Assembly (NCBI GenBank): GCA_001769855.1
Contig: MEPP01000001.1
Coordinates: 660,982 to 724,981 of the forward strand
DNA length: 64,000 bases
Direction of reading: 5' to 3'
From: Bdellovibrionales bacterium GWA2_49_15
Lineage (GTDB): Bacteria; Bdellovibrionota; Bacteriovoracia; Bacteriovoracales; Bacteriovoracaceae
The stretch's first letter is position 1, and every line of letters starts with the position of its first letter. A program made the position numbers and the translations under genes. The notes beneath the pieces are model-generated. The model did no database searches. It saw nothing but the letters and a program-made list of their open reading frames with translations, and was not told the DNA's origin. Below are positions 1 to 8,466 of the stretch, piece after piece.

Positions 1-1
1 C

Positions 2-1300
2 GGGGCCACCCGCCCACTGGCGCTCGGGATTACCGATACCAATTATGACGGCAAGGCCGATTTGGAAATCACCACGGTTGCCAGAACCGGCAAGGCCGAG
101 ACCGATAAAGAGTTCCTGCAGTTCAGCTACTTTGATTTTGAGCTGCGCGAGCTTTTCGCCGGAAAAAGTCACTGGCGCTATACCCCCAACACCGTGGCGC
201 TCAATCAGGAAAATGTCTTCTTTGTGCCGGCACCACTGCCCGGAGTTGGTCAGGTCGCCACCCGCGCCTTTTTAGAAATCGGCCCCCTGCCCTCGATCTA
301 TCAAAAAACGAGTGTCTTTCGCGCTCCCGATAAATCTGTGGTGGTCCGCCTCTACGTCCTGGTGCCGGAGGAAAAAGATGGCATCATCACCTTAACCACC
401 AAGCTCCTGGACCCGCCCGCCTTTTATGAAAAATTTCGCAAGGATTTCAAAATTAAATGGAATGAGCAAATTGCGGTGATCGCACCTCTGGCGGCGGATC
501 GCGCCACCTTCAAACGAGGCGAGGCGCGCATTCTTCTCTCGGTAGGCAAGGGCTACTTGCGCGAGGATTATCTCCTCACCTATACCTCACTGGGCGAACC
601 CAAGGTGGAGAAGATGAATCTCCAGGGCCGTCGCGTCGAACTGGACCTGCACTATGCCGCCACCAAACTCTCCAGCGACCGCGCGGTCCGAGGCGGGGCG
701 GATTTCTTTGTGGGTTACCAGGGCCTCACCTCGGTCAAAACCACCGCGCTTCTGCGCGAGAATGCCAACGGAACGCAAACCATCCCCAGCACCGGCGGGG
801 GTTACTATAACTATCCCCGGTCTACCGATCACATTCTGGGATTTGTCGGGGCCTACCAGCAGGACAGTACGGGCTCAATGATCTCTATTTTCCAAACCAA
901 GTCACGCCTGCTCTTTCTCGATGAGAAAATAAAAACGGCGGTGCGTGGGCCGTCAGATCTCCTCAATATCGAACGGACCGCCTATGACTATCCTATCGCG
1001 CGCTTTAGCTTTCTCCCCGGCAAGCTTTTAAACGATCTCTTCTTTCCCATCGTCACCAAGGGAAGCAACGGACTCAGGCCGGCCCTGTTTATCGACAATA
1101 CCCAAATTAACGGAAATCGCGCCTACATTTTAGAGGCCCAAGGCGGCCAGGCCCTGGTTCCCGCCAAGTATTCTTTCTTGGTGCCGGATAACTGCAAGGC
1201 CATGAACCCCGTCAGTATTCAGGGACAGGCCCATCAGCTTTTATTCTTGTGCAAGTACAACGGGAACGTGTGGGGCATGAAATCTTTCAAACTTGAGTAA
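2..1300 (+). CDS. Partial exported/surface protein, 5' end outside window, FG-GAP-like motif
   Basis: The reading frame is open from base 2, so the true start lies upstream; 432 residues are visible and it ends with TAA. The first visible residues contain DTNYDGKADLEI, which resembles the Asp-rich calcium-binding loop of FG-GAP/VCBS repeats (D-x-N-x-D-G-x-x-D). That motif occurs only once here. The rest is rich in beta-prone and aromatic segments, with no recognised catalytic motif and no membrane span. A TTG at 62 could be read as a start, but the motif continues upstream of it, so I treat the gene as truncated by the window. The next gene follows on the same strand after 78 bases. Function unknown; an extracellular or periplasmic location is inferred from the motif. 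Confidence 0.7.
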   Translation, partial: GATRPLALGITDTNYDGKADLEITTVARTGKAETDKEFLQFSYFDFELRELFAGKSHWRYTPNTVALNQENVFFVPAPLPGVGQVATRAFLEIGPLPSIYQKTSVFRAPDKSVVVRLYVLVPEEKDGIITLTTKLLDPPAFYEKFRKDFKIKWNEQIAVIAPLAADRATFKRGEARILLSVGKGYLREDYLLTYTSLGEPKVEKMNLQGRRVELDLHYAATKLSSDRAVRGGADFFVGYQGLTSVKTTALLRENANGTQTIPSTGGGYYNYPRSTDHILGFVGAYQQDSTGSMISIFQTKSRLLFLDEKIKTAVRGPSDLLNIERTAYDYPIARFSFLPGKLLNDLFFPIVTKGSNGLRPALFIDNTQINGNRAYILEAQGGQALVPAKYSFLVPDNCKAMNPVSIQGQAHQLLFLCKYNGNVWGMKSFKLE

Positions 1301-1378
1301 TTTGCTCTGCGAGCATTCTGACAATTGCCCTGTGACTTATCAGCGTCTATACTAATAAAAAATTTTCAAGGTTTAACC

Positions 1379-1900
1379 ATGACACTGATATTGAAACAGA
1401 TATTTTCCCTCTTTAAATTACTCAATTCCGAAACGGGCACCAATCAGATCGCCGCCGGCATTGCGCTGGGGTTTATTATGGGAATGGCACCGGGTTTCTC
1501 CCTGCAAACCATCCTGGTTTTACTGATCGCCCTGATTTTCCGAGTGCAATTTGGCGCGGCAGGACTTGCGGCATTTTTTTTCAAATTCCTGGCCTGGCCT
1601 TTCGACCCTTTATTCGACCGTTTGGGACAGGTCATTTTAGAAATGGACAGTCTGCACCCGACTCTTACCTGGGCCTATAATTTGCCCTTCGTTCCCTTCA
1701 CCAAATTTTACAACTCGGTGGTTATGGGATCGGGAGTTCTTTCCATTCTGCTGTTCCCGTTGGTTTTCATTTTAAGTCGCATGCTGATCCAAAAGTATCG
1801 CGAGCTGATCGTGGCAAAAATTAAAGACACCAAAATCTGGAAGGCCATGAAGGCCACTTCCCTCTTTCAATGGTATGAAAAATATGACCGACTCTACTAA
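1379..1900 (+). CDS. TIGR03546-family (DUF2062-like) membrane protein
   Basis: This 173-residue protein matches what I know of TIGR03546, a small conserved membrane family that travels with TIGR03545. Hydrophobic segments lie at roughly residues 27-58 (LGFIMGMAPGFSLQTILVLL), 60-80 and 110-135, with a basic C-terminal tail. I chose ATG 1379 over an upstream in-frame start at 1325 because an AAGG sits just before it and the extra N-terminus has no conserved character. Its last 26 bases overlap the start of the TIGR03545 gene, which suggests translational coupling. The molecular role of the pair is not known to me; an inner-membrane complex is the simplest reading. Confidence 0.8.
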   Translation: MTLILKQIFSLFKLLNSETGTNQIAAGIALGFIMGMAPGFSLQTILVLLIALIFRVQFGAAGLAAFFFKFLAWPFDPLFDRLGQVILEMDSLHPTLTWAYNLPFVPFTKFYNSVVMGSGVLSILLFPLVFILSRMLIQKYRELIVAKIKDTKIWKAMKATSLFQWYEKYDRLY

Positions 1901-3878
1901 CCCTCCCGCTGTTCCTGCCTCAGAACCCGTCAAGGTTAAAAAAGTGAAAGGGCCGCCCGGGCCCATCCGAACCGGCGTGGTGGTGCCACTTCTCATCATT
2001 GGACTTGGAACCTTTCTCTATTTCAAGTTTTTATTTGATGCCAATCTTCGCTGGGTGATGGAATTTGCCGGAACCAAAATCAACGGGGCCGAGGTCAATG
2101 TGCGCGATTTTCGCTCCAGCTTTCTCGACGGCAGCTTTGAGCTGAGTGGTCTTGAGGTCACCGATAAGGAAAATCCCGCCACCAATATTTTGGAAATTAA
2201 AACCATCGCCTCCAAGCTCTTATGGGATGGGCTGTTGCGCGGAAAATTTGTCATCGACAACTTTGCCATCAAAGGCATTTCCTGGCAGTCGCCGCGCAAG
2301 TCACCAGGCAAGGTGCTCCCGGTAGAACCTGAAAAACCTGCCGATAATACCCCTTCGGCTGCCGGTAAAATTGCCGGCGAGGCAAAGTCAGCGGCACTGG
2401 AAGAGGCGCAGAAAGAATTCAAGGGCAATGCCCTGGGTGACCTGGCAGCCATCTTGGAAGGCGGAGACACCAAAGAGCAGCTGGGCGAGATTCGCGAAAC
2501 TCTTGAGTCTGAAAAATATATCACCGGATTGGAGCAGGAGCTGACGACCAAGCAAAAGATGTGGGAGGAAAAAATCAAGGCCCTCCCCACCAAGGAAGAG
2601 TTTGAAAGTATCGCTCAAAAAATTAAAGATACCAAGCTCGACAGTAATCCCTTGGCCGCGGCAAAGCAGTTGAAAGAATTCAAAGACGATTTTAATAAGC
2701 TCAACCAGACCGTCAAGCTGGTCAAAGAAGGTGGAAAAGAAATTACCGCAAGTGTAAAAATGGTTGAATCGTCCATCAAAAAAATCGACGACCTCGTTGA
2801 GCAGGATTTAAAGAATCTTCAGACCCGGTTTAAGATCCCCAGTCTCGATACCAAAAATCTGGCCCAGGGATTGTTCGGCCCCTTTGTGCTGGCCAAGCTA
2901 GGCAAGTCGAAAAAATACCTGGATATGGCGAGAGAATATCTGCCTCCTAAAAAAAGCGCGGCGGAAAAGGCCAAGGATGAGCTGGCCAAACCCAAACCAA
3001 GGCCCAGAGCACGGGGCGTGGATTATCGCTTCCCCAAACGAGGGGCCTATCCGCTGGTGTGGCTAAAAAATATTGAGATCAGCTCTGAGGCCCCCAAAGA
3101 TGCCCAGGGAGGCACCCAAGGCAACCTCAAGGGCAAAGGCAGCAACTTCACCACCGACCCGCAGGTGGTGGGCAAACCCATGGTCCTGACCATTGCAGGC
3201 AACTTTCCCGGCGCAAAAATTTATGACATGACTTTCAATGCCGCCTTAAACCATCACCTGCCGACCGCGAATGAAGAAGTGACTCTCTCGGTGGGTGATT
3301 ACCCCATCAGTCAGTTTGTCTTATCCAAAAGCGAAAAATTAAAATTTGGCCTGGCCCAGGCCCACGGCGTGATGAACGTCAATCTCAAGCACAGTGAGGA
3401 GATGATCCTCATGAATATCGGCAATCGCTTTCGCAAGGTCGACTACCTGGTGGAATCACAGAACAAAAAGGTTGCGGAAATTCTTAGCTCGCTTCTGCGG
3501 GGAATCCCTGAGATCACCCTCGATGCCATGGCCCGCGGCACCTGGGCCTCGCTGACCTGGGATTTTAAATCCAACCTGGGCGAGGAATTGGCCAGCGGCT
3601 TAAAGCGCGAGATCAATGAACGCGTCGGCGCGGCCAAGGAAAAACTGCGCAAGATGCTGGATGACAAGATCGGCCCAAAACGCAAAATGATCGAGGGAAA
3701 ATACGCCCAGATCAAAGGCAAGCTGGATAGTCTTGTGGGAGACCGGGAAAAGCAGATCGACGATGCCAAAAACAAGGCCCAGGCCGCCCTCGATGATAAA
3801 GTTAAATCCAACACGGGCGGAGCGGAAGACAAAGGCAAGGCGGTCCTCAAAGGCCTGAAGAAAAAGTTCAAACTTTAG
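1875..3878 (+). CDS. TIGR03545-family protein, large periplasmic partner of the upstream membrane protein
   Basis: The 667-residue protein has a Pro/Lys-rich cytoplasmic start, one membrane anchor at about residues 35-53 and a long periplasmic part. Residues 65-130 (GAEVNVRDFRSSFLDGSFEL onward) resemble the AsmA/DUF748-like beta repeats of lipid-bridging proteins. A Lys/Glu-rich coiled-coil region covers about 180-380, and a second charged helix lies at about 575-665. The gene overlaps the TIGR03546 gene by 26 bases, the usual pairing of these families. The start could be ATG 1875 or ATG 1884, three codons later. The next gene begins 19 bases downstream, so an RNA methyltransferase may share the transcript. 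Family assignment is fairly firm; a role in envelope lipid or protein traffic is only an inference from the AsmA-like N-terminus. Confidence 0.8.
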   Translation: MKNMTDSTNPPAVPASEPVKVKKVKGPPGPIRTGVVVPLLIIGLGTFLYFKFLFDANLRWVMEFAGTKINGAEVNVRDFRSSFLDGSFELSGLEVTDKENPATNILEIKTIASKLLWDGLLRGKFVIDNFAIKGISWQSPRKSPGKVLPVEPEKPADNTPSAAGKIAGEAKSAALEEAQKEFKGNALGDLAAILEGGDTKEQLGEIRETLESEKYITGLEQELTTKQKMWEEKIKALPTKEEFESIAQKIKDTKLDSNPLAAAKQLKEFKDDFNKLNQTVKLVKEGGKEITASVKMVESSIKKIDDLVEQDLKNLQTRFKIPSLDTKNLAQGLFGPFVLAKLGKSKKYLDMAREYLPPKKSAAEKAKDELAKPKPRPRARGVDYRFPKRGAYPLVWLKNIEISSEAPKDAQGGTQGNLKGKGSNFTTDPQVVGKPMVLTIAGNFPGAKIYDMTFNAALNHHLPTANEEVTLSVGDYPISQFVLSKSEKLKFGLAQAHGVMNVNLKHSEEMILMNIGNRFRKVDYLVESQNKKVAEILSSLLRGIPEITLDAMARGTWASLTWDFKSNLGEELASGLKREINERVGAAKEKLRKMLDDKIGPKRKMIEGKYAQIKGKLDSLVGDREKQIDDAKNKAQAALDDKVKSNTGGAEDKGKAVLKGLKKKFKL

Positions 3879-3897
3879 GCACTGACTCAGGAGACAG

Positions 3898-4653
3898 ATG
3901 AAAAAATCAGCAGAAATGCGTATCTACGGTAAAAATGCCGTACAGGCAGCTTTTAAGGCCCGACCTCAGGAAATCATTCGCCTCTATCTTGCCCAAAAAG
4001 AGAAAAAAAATTTTTCCCATCTCATGAAATATATGGCCGCTCAAAAGCTGGCCTATCACTTAGTGGGCGAAGAAGAGCTGGATAAAATTTCCGAGTCGGA
4101 CCGTCACGGTGGAATTTGTCTCATCACCAAAAGGCCGACAGTTATTAAATTAACCGAATGGTTAAAGCTCGTAGGTCCGCAGTCAAAGGTCTTGGGCCTG
4201 TGCCTGGAAAATGTGGAAAATCCCCATAATTTAGGGGCCATTATGCGTGCAGCGGCACATTTTGGCGTGAGCGGTCTCCTCACCAATCGCCCCAGCATGG
4301 CGATGACAGGAGCGGCCTTTCGCGTGGCCGAGGGTGGAGGAGAATTCGTGACCGTCGTCGACATCGGGGATGCTGACAACGTCATCGCCCTTCTCAAAAA
4401 ACATCACTTCACAACGATTGCTACCAGCTCCCATGCCGGCGACCTTTCGCTCTATGAGCTTTCCAAGGGTCCCAAAGTCAAAGATAAGATGGTGTTGTTC
4501 CTGGGAGAAGAGCGCACCGGCCTAAAAGAGCAAACACTCAAGGGTGCCGATCTTCGCCTTACCATTCCCGGAACAAATCACGTGGAGAGCCTCAACGTGG
4601 CCTCAACTGCGGCAATTTTACTTTCCCATCTCTATCCCATTTTCAAAAAATAA
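3898..4653 (+). CDS. TrmH/SpoU-family RNA 2'-O-ribose methyltransferase
   Basis: SpoU-class SAM-dependent methyltransferases methylate a ribose 2'-OH in tRNA or 23S rRNA. This 251-residue protein has the family's two parts: an N-terminal substrate-binding domain (about residues 7-80, starting IYGKNAVQAAF and closing with HGGICL) and a trefoil-knot catalytic domain. The three signature motifs are visible: NPHNLGAIMRAA (108-119, motif 1), LFLGEERTGL (about 200, motif 2) and IPGTNHVESLNVASTAAIL (motif 3). Length is close to RlmB (243 residues), but the exact target RNA cannot be decided from sequence. An AGGAGA ribosome-binding site precedes ATG 3898. It is the last gene of the run starting with the TIGR03546 gene. 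Confidence 0.9.
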   Translation: MKKSAEMRIYGKNAVQAAFKARPQEIIRLYLAQKEKKNFSHLMKYMAAQKLAYHLVGEEELDKISESDRHGGICLITKRPTVIKLTEWLKLVGPQSKVLGLCLENVENPHNLGAIMRAAAHFGVSGLLTNRPSMAMTGAAFRVAEGGGEFVTVVDIGDADNVIALLKKHHFTTIATSSHAGDLSLYELSKGPKVKDKMVLFLGEERTGLKEQTLKGADLRLTIPGTNHVESLNVASTAAILLSHLYPIFKK

Positions 4654-5021
4654 CCCTTCAATTCCGAGCAGTTAGCTAACTCATTACGACAAGAAGTTCA
4701 TCAACCTTTTTTGCCAAAGGTGGGCGCTCGCTCCGAACTCTTGTTAAGCCTGAGCTGCTTGCCCACCAAAGTTACTCAAGTGGGCCAAAAAAAATTTATC
4801 AGTGAGAGGAGTACGCCTCCTCAGCACTGCCTTCTTTTTTTCTCCCCGCTTCTGCCCTCGGGAGCAGGAACATAAAATATTATTTGCAGAAGTATTTACG
4901 GAAACGCCATGGCCGGAGTATTCTATTAGCATGTTTGTGAGTTTTTCATGCCCAACTGGATATCCGGACAAGGAAATTAAATAACTGGGTTTTCCCAATA
5001 GGGTCATAACAAGGAGATCGT
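4654..5021. other. 368-base non-coding stretch with alternative hairpins
   Basis: No convincing coding frame is present; short frames on both strands lack ribosome-binding sites and protein-like composition. The arm GGTGGGC (4719-4725) can pair with GCCCACC (4761-4767), while GCCCAC at 4761-4766 can instead pair with GTGGGC (4780-4785), so the two hairpins exclude each other. A third hairpin followed by a T-run lies at 4801-4842 and is listed separately. The stretch could be the 3' end of the methyltransferase transcript, a small RNA, or the leader of the lipoprotein gene at 5022. Confidence 0.45.
4801..4842 (+). terminator. Putative intrinsic terminator
   Basis: The hairpin pairs AGTG (4801-4804) with CACT (4825-4828) and GAGGAG (4806-4811) with CTCCTC (4817-4822) around a 5-base loop. 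It is followed after six bases by seven T at 4835-4841. The gap before the T-run makes it weaker than a textbook terminator. It may end the methyltransferase transcript or a small RNA from 4654-4800. Confidence 0.4.
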
Positions 5022-5198
5022 ATGAAAATTGTTAGCGCGCTTTTGATCGTTGGACTTCTCGCTTCTGTAGGTTGCATGAAGTCTGAGCAAAAAACAGAAA
5101 CAGCTCCTGCAACTACTGAGCAAGCGGCTCCTGCTGAGCAACCTGCTGCTCCTGCCGAGCAAGCACCTGCTGAGCAAGCTCCTGCTGAACAACATTAA
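5022..5198 (+). CDS. Small lipoprotein with PAEQ tandem repeats
   Basis: This 58-residue gene has a strong AAGGAG site 5 bases before ATG 5022. Residues 1-17 form a lipoprotein signal peptide (MKIVSALLIVGLLASVG) with the lipid-accepting Cys at position 18. The mature part is only about 40 residues and consists mostly of APAEQ repeats (at least four) that end in His. Such Pro/Ala/Glu-rich tails occur in small, abundant outer-membrane lipoproteins, where they are thought to be extended linkers; the specific role here is unknown. A good intrinsic terminator follows 22 bases after the stop, so the gene is probably a single transcription unit. The DNA repeats that encode the tail could change copy number by slippage. 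Confidence 0.8.
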   Translation: MKIVSALLIVGLLASVGCMKSEQKTETAPATTEQAAPAEQPAAPAEQAPAEQAPAEQH

Positions 5199-5219
5199 TT
5201 AGTTGTTAACAAAAAGCAA

Positions 5220-5250
5220 AAAAAAGGCCTCTCACGGGGCCTTTTTTTTT
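5220..5250 (+). terminator. Intrinsic terminator of the PAEQ lipoprotein gene
   Basis: An A-run and GGCC (5226-5229) pair with GGCC (5238-5241) and a run of ten T (about 5241-5250), an A-tract/T-tract hairpin that could work on both strands. It lies inside the 3' end of the convergent YkgJ-type gene, whose last codons (KKKAP and stop) are read from the left part of this T-run and stem on the minus strand. Confidence 0.8.
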
Positions 5251-5624
5251 ATCTGCGACTTGGGTTGATAGGGACAATAATTCGGTCGGGGCCCAATCAC
5301 AGGATGGTTACGGCACGTCTCCGGCCGGCATTCGTAAATTGAGCATCGCCTTTCTTCATTTAGGTAGACGCAATCACCATTTGGCCGTTGAGCAAGCGTG
5401 AATTTGGCCGATTTCTTGTTATAAGAGCGGATGTTGGTTAGCTCTTTGAAAACTTTTGAAAGATGTTTTTCCCCTAATTCAAGATCAAATTCGGTCAGGA
5501 GCTGCATGCGAACGAGATCTTGGGCGGTGGCCTCAACCGGAAGGGCACAACACAGGGCCAAACAATTCTGACAATATTGCTTCCTGTATCTCACCCACGT
5601 CTGTGGGCGTGCAAGATCAATCAC
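5232..5624 (-). CDS. YkgJ-family Cys-cluster (zinc/iron-chelating) protein
   Basis: The 130-residue protein has the Cys pattern of the YkgJ/UPF0153 family: C18, C21, C25 and C26 near the N-terminus, then C85, C94, C99, C104 and C117, including the typical CSIYECRPETC stretch (94-104). These proteins are thought to bind zinc or an iron-sulfur centre; no reaction is established. The start is GTG 5624, which overlaps the TGA of the upstream esterase gene as GTGA, so translation is probably coupled. The C-terminus is Lys-rich and is encoded within the shared terminator hairpin. Confidence 0.85.
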   Translation of the reverse strand: MIDLARPQTWVRYRKQYCQNCLALCCALPVEATAQDLVRMQLLTEFDLELGEKHLSKVFKELTNIRSYNKKSAKFTLAQRPNGDCVYLNEERRCSIYECRPETCRNHPVIGPRPNYCPYQPKSQIKKKAP

Positions 5625-6655
5625 CAGGTGCGCACGCGAACTTGAGTCTCCCGTGCCAGGATCTTCTTGGCGAACTCAATCCCACTCACTCCGTCGGCAT
5701 CGATTCTGCCTGTCACTCCCGCGAGGAGAAAAGTATGCTGAAGCGTATCGGGCAGCCAGACCGAAATGTTGCTGGTACTCACACTCATCTCAAAAAGTCC
5801 CTGATGGCCATAGACCAGCTCGCGATGTCCATTGGGTGAGATATTTCCGAAGACCAGGCTCATGACAACATCTCGCGCCCCTTGCAAGATTCCTACATTC
5901 CATGATTTCAGCGCTATCGCCACCGTCGGAAGATAGCGCGCCATCACCGTGTCCTGATTGGTAAAATTAATCCCCACCGTGGCGAAGGCCTTTTTGTAGT
6001 CACTGACAAGCTCATCGGAAAATTTATTCCAGAAGGTCTCACCAAAATGCATTCCGGGGGCATCGGCAAGGATGATTTTATCGGCGGAAGGCGATAAATA
6101 TTTTTCCACGTTGGGTGCATGAAGAAGCGAGCCGATGGCCCCAGCACTGGCCCCGTAGAGCACCACCTGTTTAAAAGTGGAAAATGGCACAAGCCCGGTA
6201 TCGCTTAAATACTGGAGCGCCCTAGTCACATTGCTGTATCCGGTGTGATAGGCCTTGACCGCGCCATAATCGGCCTTGTGGCGGCCGGCGTGAACGTCAC
6301 CCGTGCAGTAGGGAAAATAGATCATACTGGAATCGGCCATGAGCCCATGGGTATTCTCTGGACCGATGTCGTTGCTCATCCAGCTGATGACCGGAACGGT
6401 GGGAATCGGGAACATCCAGGTTCGCAGCTTAACACCAAAGCAGGTCTGGGCACTCCAGCAGGCGCCGCCGCCCATAAACTCAATCATGAGCTTCTTGGTT
6501 TGCTTCATATCAAGCCAAACGCTGTACGGAGAACCGTTGCCACAATGGGCCCCGGGAATATTCACTCTGGCAAAGTTTCGTGCCTGAGTCACAGAGGCAA
6601 AAAAAGTAAAAAATAAAATAAATAAGGCCGCACCGGCCCACCTTTTCCTTGGCAT
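5621..6655 (-). CDS. Secreted pectinacetylesterase/Notum-family esterase
   Basis: This 344-residue protein starts with a signal peptide (residues 1-25, cleavage after TQA) and shows the pectinacetylesterase family landmarks: EFMGGGACW (59-67, oxyanion region) and LYGASAGAIGS (166-176) with the nucleophile Ser170. A C-terminal His near LQHTFLL is a plausible triad member. The family hydrolyses O-acyl esters: plant and bacterial members deacetylate pectin, while animal Notum removes a lipid from Wnt. The real substrate here is unknown. Acetylated polysaccharide of the surroundings or prey is an inference. GGACGGGG precedes the ATG. It is the first gene of a two-gene unit with the YkgJ-type gene. 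Confidence 0.85.
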   Translation of the reverse strand: MPRKRWAGAALFILFFTFFASVTQARNFARVNIPGAHCGNGSPYSVWLDMKQTKKLMIEFMGGGACWSAQTCFGVKLRTWMFPIPTVPVISWMSNDIGPENTHGLMADSSMIYFPYCTGDVHAGRHKADYGAVKAYHTGYSNVTRALQYLSDTGLVPFSTFKQVVLYGASAGAIGSLLHAPNVEKYLSPSADKIILADAPGMHFGETFWNKFSDELVSDYKKAFATVGINFTNQDTVMARYLPTVAIALKSWNVGILQGARDVVMSLVFGNISPNGHRELVYGHQGLFEMSVSTSNISVWLPDTLQHTFLLAGVTGRIDADGVSGIEFAKKILARETQVRVRTW

Positions 6656-6761
6656 AAATCCCCCGTCCTTAGAGAAAAAAAAGATATTTTAATTGTCGCT
6701 GAAAGTGCCCCAGCAGAAAGACGCCGCGCAACACACAAAACATCCAACCGATTGATTTTGC

Positions 6762-6790
6762 TTGACTTGGGATGGTGTGTAAGAAGTTAT
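6762..6790 (+). promoter_or_regulatory. Possible sigma70-type promoter
   Basis: TTGACT (6762-6767) is followed after 17 bases by AGTTAT (6785-6790). The -35 box is good and the -10 box is poor (3 of 6). It lies about 125 bases before the exported-protein gene at 6917 in an otherwise empty divergent region. Confidence 0.25.
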
Positions 6791-6916
6791 TAGAAGGCTT
6801 CAGCCAAACACGGTAAAGGGTAATGTTTGCCCATGACAACTCTTACTTTGAGCATTCATCAAAAATCATCGGCAGACAGCCGAAAGTTAAACACACTTTG
6901 TTCAAAGGAATTGAAT

Positions 6917-7786
6917 ATGAAACGTCATGGACAGACAGTCTCTCGAATATTTTTCACCTTCCTCGCAATTTTGTGCCTGAGTGCGCCCTGTTTTTCAGAG
7001 GAAAAAATCCCGACGAATTACAATATCAGCAAACTCAGCGCCAATCTCAATAACTTAAGCGGCGCGATTGGTTTTGAACGATTTAACCTCCTGGTGGGAA
7101 TTTTTCGCTCTGATTTTAAGACTCAGGAGTTTGCCATTCACACCGACCAGGACTCCATCATTGCCGAGAATGATTTCACCCGGCTCGAGCTGTTTAAAAA
7201 TAATAGCGACATCCTGAGAAGCTCCACAGTGATTCAGATCGATGACGCCAATTTTATTTTTACCCCGAAGGAAATGCTCAAGCTGAACTTTGAGCGTCTT
7301 GCCTTTGAAATGGGCAACGGCATGCAGGCCGTAAATCACCTCTCCTTACAATGCAACGGTCCGGCCAACGATCTGGGCAAGCAGCAGCTTCAGGCCTTTC
7401 TTGAGTCCTCACTGATCAAGGCCTCTAAAATTGAAGTGGACAACAAATCTTCAGACACCTTTCTCTCGCTCTTTCCCAAGGGTGTGATGGCCGGCATGTC
7501 GAAAGAAAGACTGTCGCTCATGCCTAAAGAATTTAGTGATATCTTCCTGCAGATCGAAAAGGGTCAAACCTATCTGGAGTTGAGCGTGCGCTTCCTGGTC
7601 AAAATCAAATTTAAAGTCTGGGCAGAGGCCAGTGAGGATACCCATGATGGCCGCAAGCTGGTGCTCAAAATCAACAAGGCCTGTGCCTGGATCTTCCCCA
7701 TCAAAGATCTGCTCCTCAAAGCGATTGCCAAGGCGAAAATAGCCAATCTCACGGTGGAAGGGAATAACGTTATTATCAAACTCTAA
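6917..7786 (+). CDS. Exported protein of unknown function
   Basis: The 289-residue protein begins MKRHGQTVSRIFF with a Sec-type signal peptide ending around SAPCFSEE; the cysteine there makes a lipoprotein possible but the lipobox is not ideal. I chose ATG 6917, preceded by AAAGGA, over the in-frame start at 6827. The mature protein alternates beta-prone and charged segments, with no recognised motif. The next gene is convergent, with 6 bases between the two stops. I do not recognise the family. Confidence 0.7.
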   Translation: MKRHGQTVSRIFFTFLAILCLSAPCFSEEKIPTNYNISKLSANLNNLSGAIGFERFNLLVGIFRSDFKTQEFAIHTDQDSIIAENDFTRLELFKNNSDILRSSTVIQIDDANFIFTPKEMLKLNFERLAFEMGNGMQAVNHLSLQCNGPANDLGKQQLQAFLESSLIKASKIEVDNKSSDTFLSLFPKGVMAGMSKERLSLMPKEFSDIFLQIEKGQTYLELSVRFLVKIKFKVWAEASEDTHDGRKLVLKINKACAWIFPIKDLLLKAIAKAKIANLTVEGNNVIIKL

Positions 7787-7792
7787 TTCGAC

Positions 7793-8416
7793 TTAATCGG
7801 CATTGTGCCAAACCCATTGCCAGTCAAAATAAATTGCGGCCATAAATAACAGGGATAGACCAAATAAAAAAAACGCGCCGACGAGATTTTTACTTCGCTC
7901 GCGGGCGATATAGGTATGCGGATTTAACACAACTTCTTTCTCTGATTTAATTCCCAAAATTACCTGCTTCTTGCCAAATCCCAGAAAGGGTGGGGCCATC
8001 CAAAAAGTCAGACGCAATGGTGGGATAAGAGTTACTTTAATCTTTTCATGCAGCGCTAGAATTTCTTTCTCACCCCCGGACAGCACAAAAGGATCGGGTG
8101 ATTTTCTGACATGAAATGCTATGTCTGTTTCAAACGATTTGGTTTGATCCAAGACAATTAAAAATGTGTCCGCCTCGACAACTTGCATGCCATTTTCAGA
8201 AGGAATAAGCAGCAAGCAGAGCACGGCCCCAAGCAAAAAACCCGAGACAAGTCCCACCTCAAGAATCCGTTCAAGCCAATCCTTTTCTCTTTTTTTGCTC
8301 GTTTTTACTTTCTTCTTAATACTCACCTCGAAGCTGAACTCACTTAGTTTATTTTTCTCGAATTCGCGATTATTCGCAAGTCTGAGATATTGCAATAGTT
8401 TCGCGTAGTTGCACAT
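7793..8416 (-). CDS. Membrane protein of unknown function, two predicted spans
   Basis: The 207-residue protein has a cytoplasmic, Lys-rich N-terminus (residues 1-48), a first membrane span at about 53-71 (LVSGFLLGAVLCLLLIPSE), a beta-rich middle part of about 100 residues and a second span at about 181-196 near the C-terminus. That topology puts the middle domain in the periplasm. There is no recognised family. It is transcribed divergently from the protease-like gene at 8467. Confidence 0.6.
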   Translation of the reverse strand: MCNYAKLLQYLRLANNREFEKNKLSEFSFEVSIKKKVKTSKKREKDWLERILEVGLVSGFLLGAVLCLLLIPSENGMQVVEADTFLIVLDQTKSFETDIAFHVRKSPDPFVLSGGEKEILALHEKIKVTLIPPLRLTFWMAPPFLGFGKKQVILGIKSEKEVVLNPHTYIARERSKNLVGAFFLFGLSLLFMAAIYFDWQWVWHNAD

Positions 8417-8466
8417 GCATCAGGCATTTATTATTGAGCCCTCATTTGCCGATAAGCTTGCGATGT

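Noticed and set aside
4744-5007. Minus-strand frame of 87 codons and plus-strand frame at 4802-4984 in the gap
   Set aside because: Neither has a ribosome-binding site or protein-like composition, and the stretch contains hairpins that explain the local base pattern.
5100-5198. CRISPR-like short repeats
   Set aside because: The repeats are in-frame PAEQ codons within a lipoprotein gene and have no spacers.
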